Below are positions 33,062 through 41,961 of a DNA stretch of 64,000 nucleotides, piece by piece. Origin of the DNA: Paeniglutamicibacter antarcticus (GTDB taxonomy: Bacteria; Actinomycetota; Actinomycetes; Actinomycetales; Micrococcaceae); contig NZ_CZJT01000056.1 in NCBI RefSeq assembly GCF_900010755.1, positions 62,001 to 126,000 of the forward strand, written 5' to 3'. The number at the start of each line of letters is the position of its first letter. Position 1 is the stretch's first letter. Under the pieces are notes generated by a model that searched no databases, had not been told where the DNA came from, and saw only the letters and a list, made by a program, of their open reading frames with translations. The position numbers and the translations under genes were made by a program.

Positions 33062-34135
33062 ATGGCACCATCGCCTTTGCTCTCACGTCCGGCCGCAGTG
33101 GCCGGGTCCGGCGTAGATGAGGGCGTTGCCGCCCACTACGGGGAACCCAATGCCGAACAGCGCCGGTTGCTTGCCGGCGCCGCGGTTGCTGACATGTCCC
33201 ACTTCGACGTGGTGACCCTAGCCGGCGAGGACCGCTTGAGCTGGCTCAACTCGCTCTCCAGCCAGTTGCTGCTTGAACTGCGCCCCGGGCAAAGCACCCA
33301 AACACTGCTGCTGACCATCCAGGGCCGCATTGAATTCGACATCCGCATCCTGGCCGATGAAGACAAGCTGTGGCTGTTGGTGGAACCCGGGCAGGGAGCA
33401 CCGCTGGCCGCGTGGCTTGACCGGATGCGCTTCATGCTGCGCGTTCAGGTTGCCGATGTGAGCGATAGCTACGGACTCGTCGGTGCGTGCGTTCAGCAGG
33501 AGCCGCTGTCCGCCTACCCGTGCTGGGTCGATTCGTGGCCGAACATCACCCCCGGAGGGTATGCGTATTCGGCCGGGGAACACCCTGGCCTTGAACGTCC
33601 CTGGTTTGAATACATTGTGCCGCTGAATGAGCTTGAATCCGCAGTGGCCCAGCTGCGGCTCTCGGGCATGATGGCAGTTGAAGCGCTGCGCATTGCCGCA
33701 TGGCGCCCGCGCTTCGGATTCGACACGGACGACAAGACCATTCCGCATGAACTTGATTTGATGCGCACCGCGGTGCACCTGAACAAGGGCTGCTACAAGG
33801 GTCAGGAAACCATTGCCCGGGTGCACAACATCGGTCACCCGCCGCGCCGGATCGTGTTCCTGCAACTTGACGGTTCCATGCACACGCTGCCGGCGGTGGG
33901 TTCCGAGGTTCGCCTGGGGGAGAAGACCATCGGCAAGGTGACCTCGGCCGCCACGCACTTCGAGGCAGGACCGATCGCCTTGGCTGTCATCAAGCGGAAC
34001 ATCGACCCCACCGTGGACCTGCAGGTCATCGACGGGGAAGTAGCCTATGCTGCGTCCCAGGAAACGATTGTGGCCACCGACGCCGGGCAAACCGCCGGCC
34101 GTTTCACGGGCTTCCTGCGTACGCCAACCAACTAA
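33062..34135 (+). CDS. ygfZ: YgfZ/GcvT-like folate-binding protein
   Basis: A 357-residue tetrahydrofolate-binding protein linked to iron-sulfur cluster maintenance. The diagnostic KGCYKGQETIARVHNIGHPPRR is present, with SWLNSLSSQLL near the N-terminus and GKVTSAATHFEAGPIALAVIKR in the C-terminal barrel. I start at ATG 33062, five bases after the stop of the nitrobindin gene, rather than at the longer frame from 32987, which would overlap that gene. Coupled transcription is likely. Confidence 0.92.
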   Translation: MAPSPLLSRPAAVAGSGVDEGVAAHYGEPNAEQRRLLAGAAVADMSHFDVVTLAGEDRLSWLNSLSSQLLLELRPGQSTQTLLLTIQGRIEFDIRILADEDKLWLLVEPGQGAPLAAWLDRMRFMLRVQVADVSDSYGLVGACVQQEPLSAYPCWVDSWPNITPGGYAYSAGEHPGLERPWFEYIVPLNELESAVAQLRLSGMMAVEALRIAAWRPRFGFDTDDKTIPHELDLMRTAVHLNKGCYKGQETIARVHNIGHPPRRIVFLQLDGSMHTLPAVGSEVRLGEKTIGKVTSAATHFEAGPIALAVIKRNIDPTVDLQVIDGEVAYAASQETIVATDAGQTAGRFTGFLRTPTN

Positions 34136-34149
34136 CTGCCGAGCGGCTC

Positions 34150-34878
34150 CTATAGCCCGCCGTGAAGCCGGATGCTCAGCAGGGAACCGACGAGTTCAAA
34201 CCCCAGCGAAGTGGCCAGCGCGCTGGCTGCGTCCTGGCCTTCCTTGATGCGGGCCTGGGGGATCAGCCCCTCGCTGAGCGCATCGTCCACCGCCAGTGCC
34301 GCCGCGTACTTCCCCAGCCCGTAACCGCGCATTTGCGGGAAGGTGAGCACCGTGGTGTCCGCCAGCAGCCCGCCGGGAGCCCAATAGCTGGCGCCGGCGA
34401 CCGGCTCATCGCCGGTTTCCGGGAAGAGCGCAAAGCAGCCATCGCAGCCGGGCAACGTGGTGCTTGCGGCATCATCGCGGGGGCTGCGCCGCTGCAGTGC
34501 AGCGAGATCCCCGGGGGCGTTGGAGATTGAAATGTTCTCCGAGTCGACAATTTCGAAGGGTGCATCGACGTACGTGAGCGCATCAACCCCCAACGAGCGC
34601 ACCGAGGGCGCCAGCCCGGAGCCGTGCAACCGGGCGACCAACGCGCGGTCGTCCACGAAGTGGTCTTCGGGCGTCGTGCACAACAGCGGAAGCAGCGATT
34701 CGGGGGCGCGGACCACCCGGTGGTCACCCAAATGCAACACCTGCACCAGGTCGGTGCCTATCGAGGGGACGAAGAGCTCGACCGGGGGACGGTCTGGCTG
34801 CAGCGCGGAGTCCTCGACGCCGAAGTCGCGGGCCCAGGCCAGGGCGATGATGGCACGAGTGCCGAATTCAAGATTCAC
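34150..34878 (-). CDS. GNAT-like N-acetyltransferase domain protein
   Basis: A 242-residue protein. The C-terminal half has a GNAT fold: ASYWAPGGLLADTTVLTFPQMRGYGLGKYAAALAVDDALSEG, then ALATSLGFELVG. The N-terminal half has HFVDDRALVARLHGSGLAPS, which I do not recognise. Start is GTG; TAAGCT lies exactly six bases before it, so a leaderless message is likely. It converges with ygfZ with only 14 bases between stops. Substrate unknown. Confidence 0.82.
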   Translation of the reverse strand: MNLEFGTRAIIALAWARDFGVEDSALQPDRPPVELFVPSIGTDLVQVLHLGDHRVVRAPESLLPLLCTTPEDHFVDDRALVARLHGSGLAPSVRSLGVDALTYVDAPFEIVDSENISISNAPGDLAALQRRSPRDDAASTTLPGCDGCFALFPETGDEPVAGASYWAPGGLLADTTVLTFPQMRGYGLGKYAAALAVDDALSEGLIPQARIKEGQDAASALATSLGFELVGSLLSIRLHGGL

Positions 34879-35036
34879 TGTTTGAGCTTAGTGCAGGGGG
34901 CCGGGGAAATGCGCTTCGAAACATGCGTGAAGCTGCCCTGAACGGCTCAGGAAACGGCGCCGTCCTGCGCCCCGGAGCCTGCGGTGCGGGCCGGTGGGCG
35001 ACAGGGGGGTGCAGGTCAGCGGCTGTCGTGGAGGAT

Positions 35037-36065
35037 TTAGCCGAAGAGGATGCGGGCCTCATCGTAACGTTCCTGCGGGACACGCTTGAGGTTGTTCAGT
35101 GCCGCCTGGAACGGAACCCGGTTGATCTTGGTGCCGCGCAGCGCCACCATCGAACCCCAGGCGCCGTCGCTCACCGAATCAACGGCCGCCATGCCCAGGC
35201 GGGTGGCCAGCACACGGTCAAAGGCGCTGGGCACCCCGCCACGCTGGATGTGGCCCAGCACCGTGGCGCGGGTTTCGATGCCGGTGGCGGCCTCGATGAA
35301 CGGGGCCAGCTGTTCGCCGATGCCGCCCAGACGGGGCCGGCCGAAGGCGTCAAGGCCACGGTCTGAGAATGCCGCGTCGGCGCCCTCGGGCACGAAGCCC
35401 TCGGCCACAACCACCAGGGGTGCGCGCCCGCGGTCATTCGCCTCGGAAACCCATTCGTAAATCTGTTCCATGGTGGTTGACTGCTCGGGGATCAGGATGG
35501 CATGGGCGCCGGCAGCCATGCCAGCATGCAGGGCGATCCAGCCCACGTGGCGTCCCATGACCTCGGCGATCATGCAACGGCGGTGTGATTCGCCGGTGGT
35601 GCGCAGGCGGTCGATGGCCTCCACGGCAATCTGGTTGGCCGTGTCGAAGCCGAAGGTGTAGTCGGTGGCGTCGAGGTCGTTGTCAATGGTCTTGGGAACG
35701 CCGACGATTTTCAGCCCGGCATCGGTCAGTCGCTTGGCCCCGGCCAGGGTGCCCTCGCCGCCGATCGCGATGATCGCGTCGACTCCAATGCGTTGGAGGG
35801 TTGCCTTGATGTTGTCCGGGCCGCCGTTTTCGCCCTCGAAAGCGTTGGTGCGCGAGGTTCCGATGATGGTGCCGCCCTGCTTGGCGATGCCGCGGACCTT
35901 TTCGCGGGGAAGCTCGACGATGTCGCCGTCCTTGACCCCTCGCCAGCCTTCGCGGAAGCCCACGAACTCATGGCCGTAGGTTTTGATGCCGTTGAGTACG
36001 GCTCCGCGGATGACCGCGTTCAGTCCTGGGCAGTCTCCGCCGCTGGTCAAGATCCCGATGCGCAT
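35037..36065 (-). CDS. pfkA: 6-phosphofructokinase, group III
   Basis: Phosphorylates fructose 6-phosphate in glycolysis. The 342-residue product has GILTSGGDCPGLNAVIRG, the donor-site motif GGEGTL, PKTIDNDLD with the catalytic Asp, IAEVMGRHVGWIA and GHIQRGGVPSAFDR. Gly in GGEGTL is the ATP-type residue, while Lys in PKTIDND is the one typical of pyrophosphate enzymes. This Gly/Lys mix is known in actinobacterial group III ATP-PFKs, so ATP is the likely donor. Confidence 0.95.
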   Translation of the reverse strand: MRIGILTSGGDCPGLNAVIRGAVLNGIKTYGHEFVGFREGWRGVKDGDIVELPREKVRGIAKQGGTIIGTSRTNAFEGENGGPDNIKATLQRIGVDAIIAIGGEGTLAGAKRLTDAGLKIVGVPKTIDNDLDATDYTFGFDTANQIAVEAIDRLRTTGESHRRCMIAEVMGRHVGWIALHAGMAAGAHAILIPEQSTTMEQIYEWVSEANDRGRAPLVVVAEGFVPEGADAAFSDRGLDAFGRPRLGGIGEQLAPFIEAATGIETRATVLGHIQRGGVPSAFDRVLATRLGMAAVDSVSDGAWGSMVALRGTKINRVPFQAALNNLKRVPQERYDEARILFG

Positions 36066-36406
36066 GCAAACTCAATTCATTGTGTGCTCGTCTTGTGGCA
36101 GGTAAAAGCCTCAAGATGGTGTTTGGAGCGCGACGTTGAGCTCGCCGCAACCCAGTCTAGCGAAGCCGGGGGTGTGATGACCAACACGGCGCGCAGGTGC
36201 TACGTGATGGGCGCGGAACCGCTTGGTGCACCCCGGGACACTGTGCGGGAGTTGGTGCCTGTATTCCAGCGATGCCCGGGGGAGGGAATCGAAAACAAAA
36301 CCCCCGGCAACCTGCCTCACACACCATCTTTCCTGCCGTTTGACGGGAAAAGGAATACTGTGAAGGCCGTGCCGGGGGATGCGGGAAAAGCAGCCGAATC
36401 CGGGTG
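36066..36406. other. Intergenic region upstream of pfkA
   Basis: 341 bases without a supported gene. It must hold the pfkA promoter on the minus strand near 36066-36130. It also contains the long-loop hairpin at 36294-36378 that fits a terminator for the small PspC gene. Nothing else stands out. Confidence 0.5.
36294..36378 (-). terminator. Putative terminator of the small PspC gene
   Basis: CCCCCGGCA (36301-36309) pairs with TGCCGGGGG (36370-36378); on the minus strand TTTTGTTTT follows. The loop is long (about 60 nt) and has a small inner hairpin, so strength is uncertain. Confidence 0.6.
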
Positions 36407-36655
36407 CTATTTCTTGACTGAGCGGATGAGCTTCTGCAGCGCGATGGTGTCATCCTGTGCCGGAATCAGCAGCCAAGCAACCACGTAGGCGCCGATGCCA
36501 AGTACCGGCAGCAGGAAGCTGAGCAACAGGGCGATACGCACCAGCGTGACGTCCCAACCGAACTTGTCTGAGATGCCGCCGGCGATGCCGGCGACCAGGC
36601 GCTTGGGGCCGCGGCGGAAGGGGACGGAACGAAGGGAATTGAAGAAGGAGTCCAT
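36407..36655 (-). CDS. Small PspC domain protein
   Basis: An 82-residue protein that is little more than a PspC domain: RRGPKRLVAGIAGGISDKFGWDVTLVRIALLL, then a second hydrophobic stretch and a charged tail. PspC domains are membrane sensors/anchors of the phage-shock type envelope response. It follows the LiaF-like gene pair in the same direction, about 105 bases on, and is likely part of the same response module. Confidence 0.9.
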   Translation of the reverse strand: MDSFFNSLRSVPFRRGPKRLVAGIAGGISDKFGWDVTLVRIALLLSFLLPVLGIGAYVVAWLLIPAQDDTIALQKLIRSVKK

Positions 36656-36760
36656 GTCGGCAAGTCTTTCATGTTGCGGCCCCGGATGGGGCCAGTGGAA
36701 GAAAATAAGTTGGCGGTTCCGGAAGTCGGATACCGGGGCGCTGCGTGCTGCGTGCTGCAG

Positions 36761-36988
36761 TTAGTGGGTGCGGCGGGCCGCGGCGATCCCGGAAATCACC
36801 AGGATCAACCCGGCACCCCCGATCAGCCCGATGAACAGCAGCGGACCGTTGAGCTGGAGTCCGAAGAGCAGTCCGGCCAACAGCAGGACACCGACCACCA
36901 GTAGGATCAGGCCGAAGACCAGGGTTCCGGTGGGGAATTTTGCGGGCAGCTCTGGCTGTGTTTCTTGGTGGGGATAGTGCTGGCTCAT
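36761..36988 (-). CDS. Small two-span membrane protein
   Basis: A 75-residue protein with two Gly/Leu-rich spans (VFGLILLVVGVLLLAGLLFG and PLLFIGLIGGAGLILVISGI). Its ATG overlaps the stop of the PspC/LiaF-like gene (ATGA), so it is translated with it. It is probably an accessory of the envelope-stress module, by position only. Confidence 0.8.
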   Translation of the reverse strand: MSQHYPHQETQPELPAKFPTGTLVFGLILLVVGVLLLAGLLFGLQLNGPLLFIGLIGGAGLILVISGIAAARRTH

Positions 36989-38487
36989 GGTGCCACCTCT
37001 GCTTTCTGGGCACTGACTTCAACGCTGTTGAAGGCGCCGTCGAGTTCGATGTGTAGGGTCGGTCCCGTGGCCCCCGGGTTGAGCAGGGTGCTGCTGCTGC
37101 CGCTGGAAGCCGAGGAACCGTTGATGTTCAGTGAGGTGAATGCCCCGCTGAATTCAAGCTCCACCGGGATGTTGTCCGGCACGATCAGCTTGACCGACGA
37201 GAAGACGTTGTCCACGCTGACCGTGGTGTCTTTAGTGATGGTCGAGTAGTGGCGCAGGTCCATTTCACCCGAGTGGAAGACATTGGTGCTGCCGTTTTGG
37301 TCCACCGAGGTGATGCCGTTGCTGAACAGGTTGATGTCGGCGGCGCGTAGTGCCCCGCCGCTCCAGATCAACGAGAAGACCAGGGCCACAATGCCGAATC
37401 CGGTCAGGGCGCCGCCGGTGCGTTGGTTCAGTGAGGCGCCGATGATGCCCAGGGCGATGACCACCAGGGCCGCGGCGAAGCCGATGGCCACGGGGCTGGC
37501 GGGCAGCTCGAGCATGCCCAGCTGGTGCAACCCGACGATGAGGGCGAAGACCAGCACCGCAAAGCCCAGCACAATGGTTGCAACGTAGCCCGGCATGGCG
37601 CGGTTGCGCGGTGCCTTGGGGGCTCGGGTTGAAGCCGGTGGCGTGAAGGGCGGCGGGGTGAATCCGGATCCTGCAGTGTGGCCCTTGGCGGTACCTTTGG
37701 CCCAGTTTCCCGCCCAGTTGGCGGACCAATCATTCGATGGCTGGGATTCAGCAGCTGACGGTTCGCCACCGGTTGGCAGTGGAGTGTCCTGGGGCAGTGT
37801 TGCATTCACAGTTGCGGGTTTGGAGGGGTCTTGCGATGCCAGTGACATGGTTTGCTCCTGGGTTAGGGGGCCAAAACTCGTCGTCGGTGTGTCCCAGGAC
37901 GAGTCCGGTGCGCCGTGGGGTGTGGGTCCCTGGGTTCCGGATTCGCGTGATGCAGCTTCCTGTGAAGCCGCGGTGAACTGTGTGGTCCACGGGTCGCTGG
38001 CCGGGTGGCTTGAAGGGTCGGTGTAGTGGCCGGTGGGGCCGCCCTGCGGTGCGCCGTTGGCCGGCCGCGAACCCTCCGCGTAGCGGCCGCGGCGGGAGAA
38101 GATGACAAAGATGATGGCGGCGATCACCAAGAAGGTCCAGAAGCCGCCGTCCCACCAGCTGAAGAACCAGGGGAATCCGATCGCGCCGCCGATGAAGAAG
38201 AGCAGCGCCCACGTCATGGAGGTGCTCCAGCGTCCGGCTGCTGCCTGCTGGGCTTCGATGCGGCCATCGGGTCCGGGCAGCAGTGCCCAGGCCAGCCCGT
38301 AGACCAAGAGCCCCAAACCGGCCAGGAAGGAGAGCGCGACAAAGATGCCGCGGACAAGGATGGGTGAGAGGTCAAAGCGCTCGGCCACGCCGGACGCCAC
38401 GCCGCCGATCCAGTGATCGGTGCCTCGGCGCACTTCCATCTCCCTGACCCAACGGAAAAAACCGTTTTCAACTGGTGCTTCATTCAT
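36985..38487 (-). CDS. PspC domain protein with LiaF-like C-terminus
   Basis: A 500-residue membrane protein. Residues ~15-70 are a PspC domain (RRGTDHWIGGVASGVAERFDLS). Further spans follow, then a long Pro/Ser/Thr-rich linker, four spans around residues 335-420, and a C-terminal beta-rich region (YSTITKDTTVSVDNVFSSVKL, NIPVELEFSGAFTSLNING). That end resembles the outward domain of LiaF proteins. LiaF restrains its LiaS kinase until the envelope is damaged; here the kinase and regulator are divergent at 38613. Start 38487 (AGGGAAAG upstream) is chosen; the frame to 38799 crosses the divergent promoter. Confidence 0.88.
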   Translation of the reverse strand: MNEAPVENGFFRWVREMEVRRGTDHWIGGVASGVAERFDLSPILVRGIFVALSFLAGLGLLVYGLAWALLPGPDGRIEAQQAAAGRWSTSMTWALLFFIGGAIGFPWFFSWWDGGFWTFLVIAAIIFVIFSRRGRYAEGSRPANGAPQGGPTGHYTDPSSHPASDPWTTQFTAASQEAASRESGTQGPTPHGAPDSSWDTPTTSFGPLTQEQTMSLASQDPSKPATVNATLPQDTPLPTGGEPSAAESQPSNDWSANWAGNWAKGTAKGHTAGSGFTPPPFTPPASTRAPKAPRNRAMPGYVATIVLGFAVLVFALIVGLHQLGMLELPASPVAIGFAAALVVIALGIIGASLNQRTGGALTGFGIVALVFSLIWSGGALRAADINLFSNGITSVDQNGSTNVFHSGEMDLRHYSTITKDTTVSVDNVFSSVKLIVPDNIPVELEFSGAFTSLNINGSSASSGSSSTLLNPGATGPTLHIELDGAFNSVEVSAQKAEVAP

Positions 38488-38612
38488 AACCACAATCTTT
38501 CCCTGCCCAGGCTCCGGCTGCCATGGGGGTCGTCCCTGATTGAACCCTGAACGGACCCCTGATCCGTTTCCGTCATGCGGTTGGGTGGTCCCGGACGTGT
38601 TTGTATTAAGGC
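38488..38612. other. Divergent promoter region of the PspC/LiaFSR-like module
   Basis: 125 bases between two divergent PspC genes, so control of both probably acts here. TGTATTAAGG at the right end, just before the ATG at 38613, is the only -10-like sequence; boxes on the other side are unclear. Confidence 0.5.
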
Positions 38613-39887
38613 ATGAAGACAACGCTTGAACGCCCCGAACTGGTCCGCGGCCCAACCCGCGTACTGGCCGGGGTGTGTTCGGGGCTGGCCACCCACCTGG
38701 GCGTGCCCGTGCACTGGATCCGGATCGGCTTTGTGCTAGCCTCGGGCCTGGCAGGGGCCGGGATCGCCCTGTACGCCTGGCTGTGGATCTTCCTTCCAAG
38801 CGCCACCGACGTCCGCCGCGAGGCCGAACGCCGCGAGGGAACCCGCCGGTTCGGCCTCGCCGAGGAAATGGATCGGGACCCCGAGGAGGAATTCACGGAC
38901 CCGATCGGCGAGCGGCGCCAGCTTTTGCTGCGCCAGGTGCTCATGGGCGCCGGAATGCTGGTGGTTGCCGGACTCTTCTTTGCGCAGATGCTCGGGGCCC
39001 AATTGCGCCTCGATGTGCTGTGGCCCATCCTGGTGGTGCTGGCCGGGGCAATCCTCGCCTGGCTGCAGCTTGATGACGAGGGGCGCGCTGGACTGCGCAG
39101 GAATACCGGCACGCTGAGTACCGGTGCGCTGATCCGCCTGGTCATCGGGGTCGCACTGGTGGTGACCGGCCTGCTGCTCTTCCTCAGCGGCGTGGTCGGG
39201 ATGCCCGAACTGCTCTCCGGGCTGGCGGTTGCGTTGGCGGTGATTGCCGGGCTGGTCCTGGTGCTGTTGCCGTGGGCCCTGCGCTTTTGGCGCAACTACG
39301 TTTCCGAACGCTCCAACCGGGTGCGGGCGGCCGAACGCGCGGACATTGCCGCGCACCTGCATGACTCAGTGCTCCAAACCCTGGCCCTGATCCAAAAGCG
39401 CGCGGCGGATCCGGCCCAAGTGCTCACCCTGGCCCGTGCCCAGGAACGCGAACTGCGCCAATGGCTCTACAACACCCAGGAGCCCGAGGAGGGTGAAATC
39501 ACCGAGGACATCCGCAAGGTGGCCGCCGAGGTCGAGGAACTCTACCTGGTCTCCATCAACGTGGTGGCAGTCGGTGAATGCACCGGGTTGGCCGGGCACG
39601 ACGCCCTGTTGCAGGCCACCCGCGAGGCCATGACCAATGCCGCCAAGCATGCCGGGGGCGTCATCTCCGTGTATGTGGAGGCAAGCCCCGGGAAGGTGGA
39701 GGTCTTTGTGCGGGACCGCGGCGCGGGCTTTGACGTGCAGTCGGTCTCCGAGGACCGCCACGGCGTGCGCGAATCGGTTATTGGGCGCATGGAACGCAAT
39801 GGCGGGGCCGCCAGCATCCGCAGCGACGAGGACGGCACCGAGGTGCACCTGATCATGAACGAAGAAACGAAGGCCGATGATGACTGA
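38613..39887 (+). CDS. PspC-fused sensor histidine kinase (LiaS/DesK type)
   Basis: A 424-residue kinase with an N-terminal PspC domain (residues ~8-63: RGPTRVLAGVCSGLATHLG), four further membrane spans to about residue 225, and a HisKA_3 helix with HLHDSVLQ, so His250 is the likely phosphate acceptor. A HATPase follows, with NAAKHAGG, DRGAGFD and GTEVHLIM. With the divergent LiaF-like protein and the LuxR-type regulator it forms a three-part envelope-stress system. The trigger is unknown. Confidence 0.93.
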   Translation: MKTTLERPELVRGPTRVLAGVCSGLATHLGVPVHWIRIGFVLASGLAGAGIALYAWLWIFLPSATDVRREAERREGTRRFGLAEEMDRDPEEEFTDPIGERRQLLLRQVLMGAGMLVVAGLFFAQMLGAQLRLDVLWPILVVLAGAILAWLQLDDEGRAGLRRNTGTLSTGALIRLVIGVALVVTGLLLFLSGVVGMPELLSGLAVALAVIAGLVLVLLPWALRFWRNYVSERSNRVRAAERADIAAHLHDSVLQTLALIQKRAADPAQVLTLARAQERELRQWLYNTQEPEEGEITEDIRKVAAEVEELYLVSINVVAVGECTGLAGHDALLQATREAMTNAAKHAGGVISVYVEASPGKVEVFVRDRGAGFDVQSVSEDRHGVRESVIGRMERNGGAASIRSDEDGTEVHLIMNEETKADDD

Positions 39888-40542
39888 GCAAGCAATCACA
39901 CCCATTGACGTCGTGGTGGTCGATGACCACGCTATCTTCCGCTCCGGCCTGAAAGCCGACCTCGATTCCCGCATCCGCGTGGTGGCTGAGGCCGCGACCG
40001 TCGAGGAGGCCATTGCCGCAGTGCACCAACATGTACCCTCGGTGGTGCTCCTCGACGTGCACCTGCCCGGTGGCCGTGGCGGTGGCGGGGCCGAGGTGCT
40101 CGCCGGTTGCGCTGACATGTTCTCCACCGTGAAGTTCCTGGCCCTGAGCGTCTCGGATGCGGCCGAGGACGTGGTCACGGTCATCCGTGCCGGGGCCCGC
40201 GGGTATGTCACCAAGTCGATTTCCGGAAAGGAAATTTCCGATGCTGTGGAACGCGTTGCCGGCGGGGACGCGGTGTTTTCCCCGCGGCTTGCGGGCTTTG
40301 TGCTGGACGCGTTTGGCACCCAGGCGGCCATCAGCGCCGATGAGGAGCTGGACTTGCTCAGCGCCCGCGAGCTGGAGGTCATGCGGCTGATCGCCCGCGG
40401 CTACAGCTACAAGGAGGTCGCCAAGGACCTGTTCATCTCAGTTAAGACCGTGGAAACCCACGTCTCGAACGTGCTGCGCAAGCTGCAGCTTTCAAACCGG
40501 CACGAGCTGACCCGCTGGGCAGTTGACCGGAGGATCCTCTAA
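39877..40542 (+). CDS. NarL/LuxR-type response regulator
   Basis: A 221-residue regulator: receiver with VVVVDDHAIFRSGL, phospho-acceptor Asp60 in LLDVHLPGG and Lys in GYVTKS; C-terminal LuxR helix-turn-helix with LSARELEVMRLIARGYSYKEVA and SVKTVETHVSNVLRKLQL. Its start overlaps the end of the kinase gene by 11 bases, so the two are coupled and form a cognate pair. Likely targets include the divergent PspC/LiaF-like operon. Confidence 0.94.
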   Translation: MMTEQAITPIDVVVVDDHAIFRSGLKADLDSRIRVVAEAATVEEAIAAVHQHVPSVVLLDVHLPGGRGGGGAEVLAGCADMFSTVKFLALSVSDAAEDVVTVIRAGARGYVTKSISGKEISDAVERVAGGDAVFSPRLAGFVLDAFGTQAAISADEELDLLSARELEVMRLIARGYSYKEVAKDLFISVKTVETHVSNVLRKLQLSNRHELTRWAVDRRIL

Positions 40543-40584
40543 ACCCGACGGCCACTGGCCAACGTGGTCTGACCCCGGAAACAA

Positions 40585-40625
40585 CCGTGGCCGGCAATCC
40601 CTCGAAAGGGGGTTGCCGGCCACGG
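40585..40625. terminator. Strong hairpin between convergent response regulator and aminotransferase
   Basis: CCGTGGCCGGCAATCCC (40585-40601) pairs with the stretch ending GGTTGCCGGCCACGG at 40625, with a short TCGAAA-type loop. There is no T-run on either side; position suggests bidirectional termination. Confidence 0.75.
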
Positions 40626-40643
40626 GTCTTGGTGAAGTGTTGA

Positions 40644-41843
40644 CTACTTGGCTTCGCCGAGCAGTGCAGCCAGGCGGCCGACACCCTCGGCCAGGTCCTC
40701 GTCACCCAGGGCGTAAGACATGCGGATGTAGCCCGACGGGCCGAATGCCTCGCCCGGTACCACGGCAACCTCTGCCTGCTCCAGGATCAGTGCGGCAAGC
40801 TCGGCGCTGGTGGCCGGGACGATGCCGCGGATCTCGCGGCCCAGCAGGCCACGGACATCCGAGTACGCGTAGAACGCGCCCTCGGGTGTCGGGCAGTTCA
40901 CACCGTCAATGGCGTTCAGTGCCGAGACCATTGCCTTGCGACGGCGGTCAAAGGCTGTGCGCATTTCGGCAACAGCATCCAACGGGCCGGAGACGGCAGC
41001 AAGCGCGGCGATCTGCGAGACGTTCGAGACGTTGGAGGTTGCGTGCGACTGCAGGTTGGTTGCAGCCTTGATGACATCAAGCGGGCCTGCCATCCATCCC
41101 ACGCGCCAACCGGTCATGGCATAGGTCTTGGCAACACCGTTGAGGATGATGACCTTGTCGCCCAGTTCCGGGGCCGCCGTGGCGATCGAGGTGAAGACCG
41201 CATCATCGTAGGTGAGGTGTTCGTAGATTTCGTCGGTGATGACCCACAGGTCCTTCGACGCCGCCCAGCGGCCGATCTCGGCAACCTGTTCCGGGGAGTA
41301 CACGGCACCTGTCGGGTTCGACGGGGAAACAAAGAGCAGCACCTTGGTCTTCGGGGTGACTGCCGCCTCGAGCTGGTCGATGGTGACCTTGTAGCCCTGT
41401 TCGGGGCCGGCGAAGACCTCAACCGGGACGCCGCCGGCCAGGCGGATGGCCTCCGGGTAGGTGGTCCAGTACGGGGCCGGGAGGATGACTTCGTCTCCCG
41501 GATCCAGCAGGGTGGCGAAGGCGTTGTACACTGCCTGCTTGCCGCCGTTGGTGACCAGCACCTGGGACGGATCCAGCTGGTAGCCGGAGTCACGCATGGT
41601 CTTTTCTGCGATGGCTGCGCGCAGTTCCGGCAGGCCGGCCGCGGGGGAGTAGCGGTGGTACTTGGGGTTGCGTGCCGCTGCGATTGCTGCTTCAACGATG
41701 TAATCGGGAGTGGCAAAATCCGGTTCGCCGGCTCCGAAGCCGATGACCGGGCGCCCGGCGGCCTTCAGGGCCTTGGCCTTGGCGTCTACGGCCAAGGTGG
41801 CGGATTCTGCGATGGACCCGATACGTCGGGAAATGCGTGACAT
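40644..41843 (-). CDS. aspC: PLP-dependent aminotransferase, aspartate aminotransferase family
   Basis: A 399-residue fold-type I, class Ib aminotransferase. The PLP lysine lies in [41 protein letters not shown], the substrate-side [17 protein letters not shown], and ITDEIYEHL with the conserved Asp/Tyr are all present. It probably interconverts aspartate and 2-oxoglutarate; related members also use prephenate. AGGAAG lies before the ATG. The gene is on its own. Confidence 0.92.
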   Translation of the reverse strand: MSRISRRIGSIAESATLAVDAKAKALKAAGRPVIGFGAGEPDFATPDYIVEAAIAAARNPKYHRYSPAAGLPELRAAIAEKTMRDSGYQLDPSQVLVTNGGKQAVYNAFATLLDPGDEVILPAPYWTTYPEAIRLAGGVPVEVFAGPEQGYKVTIDQLEAAVTPKTKVLLFVSPSNPTGAVYSPEQVAEIGRWAASKDLWVITDEIYEHLTYDDAVFTSIATAAPELGDKVIILNGVAKTYAMTGWRVGWMAGPLDVIKAATNLQSHATSNVSNVSQIAALAAVSGPLDAVAEMRTAFDRRRKAMVSALNAIDGVNCPTPEGAFYAYSDVRGLLGREIRGIVPATSAELAALILEQAEVAVVPGEAFGPSGYIRMSYALGDEDLAEGVGRLAALLGEAK

Positions 41844-41961
41844 GTCGTCGCTTCCTGGAAGGGGAGGATGTTGGGTGTGTCATTCCAGCTTAGTAGGCCA
41901 AGGCACGCGGAAACGATTAGAACACCCAATGAGACATGCAGTTATTGCCCTGCGAACGGGA

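Noticed and set aside
36985..38799. 604-residue version of the PspC/LiaF-like protein
   Set aside because: The extra N-terminus would cross the divergent promoter and the start of the kinase gene; MNEAPVENG at 38487 has a ribosome site.
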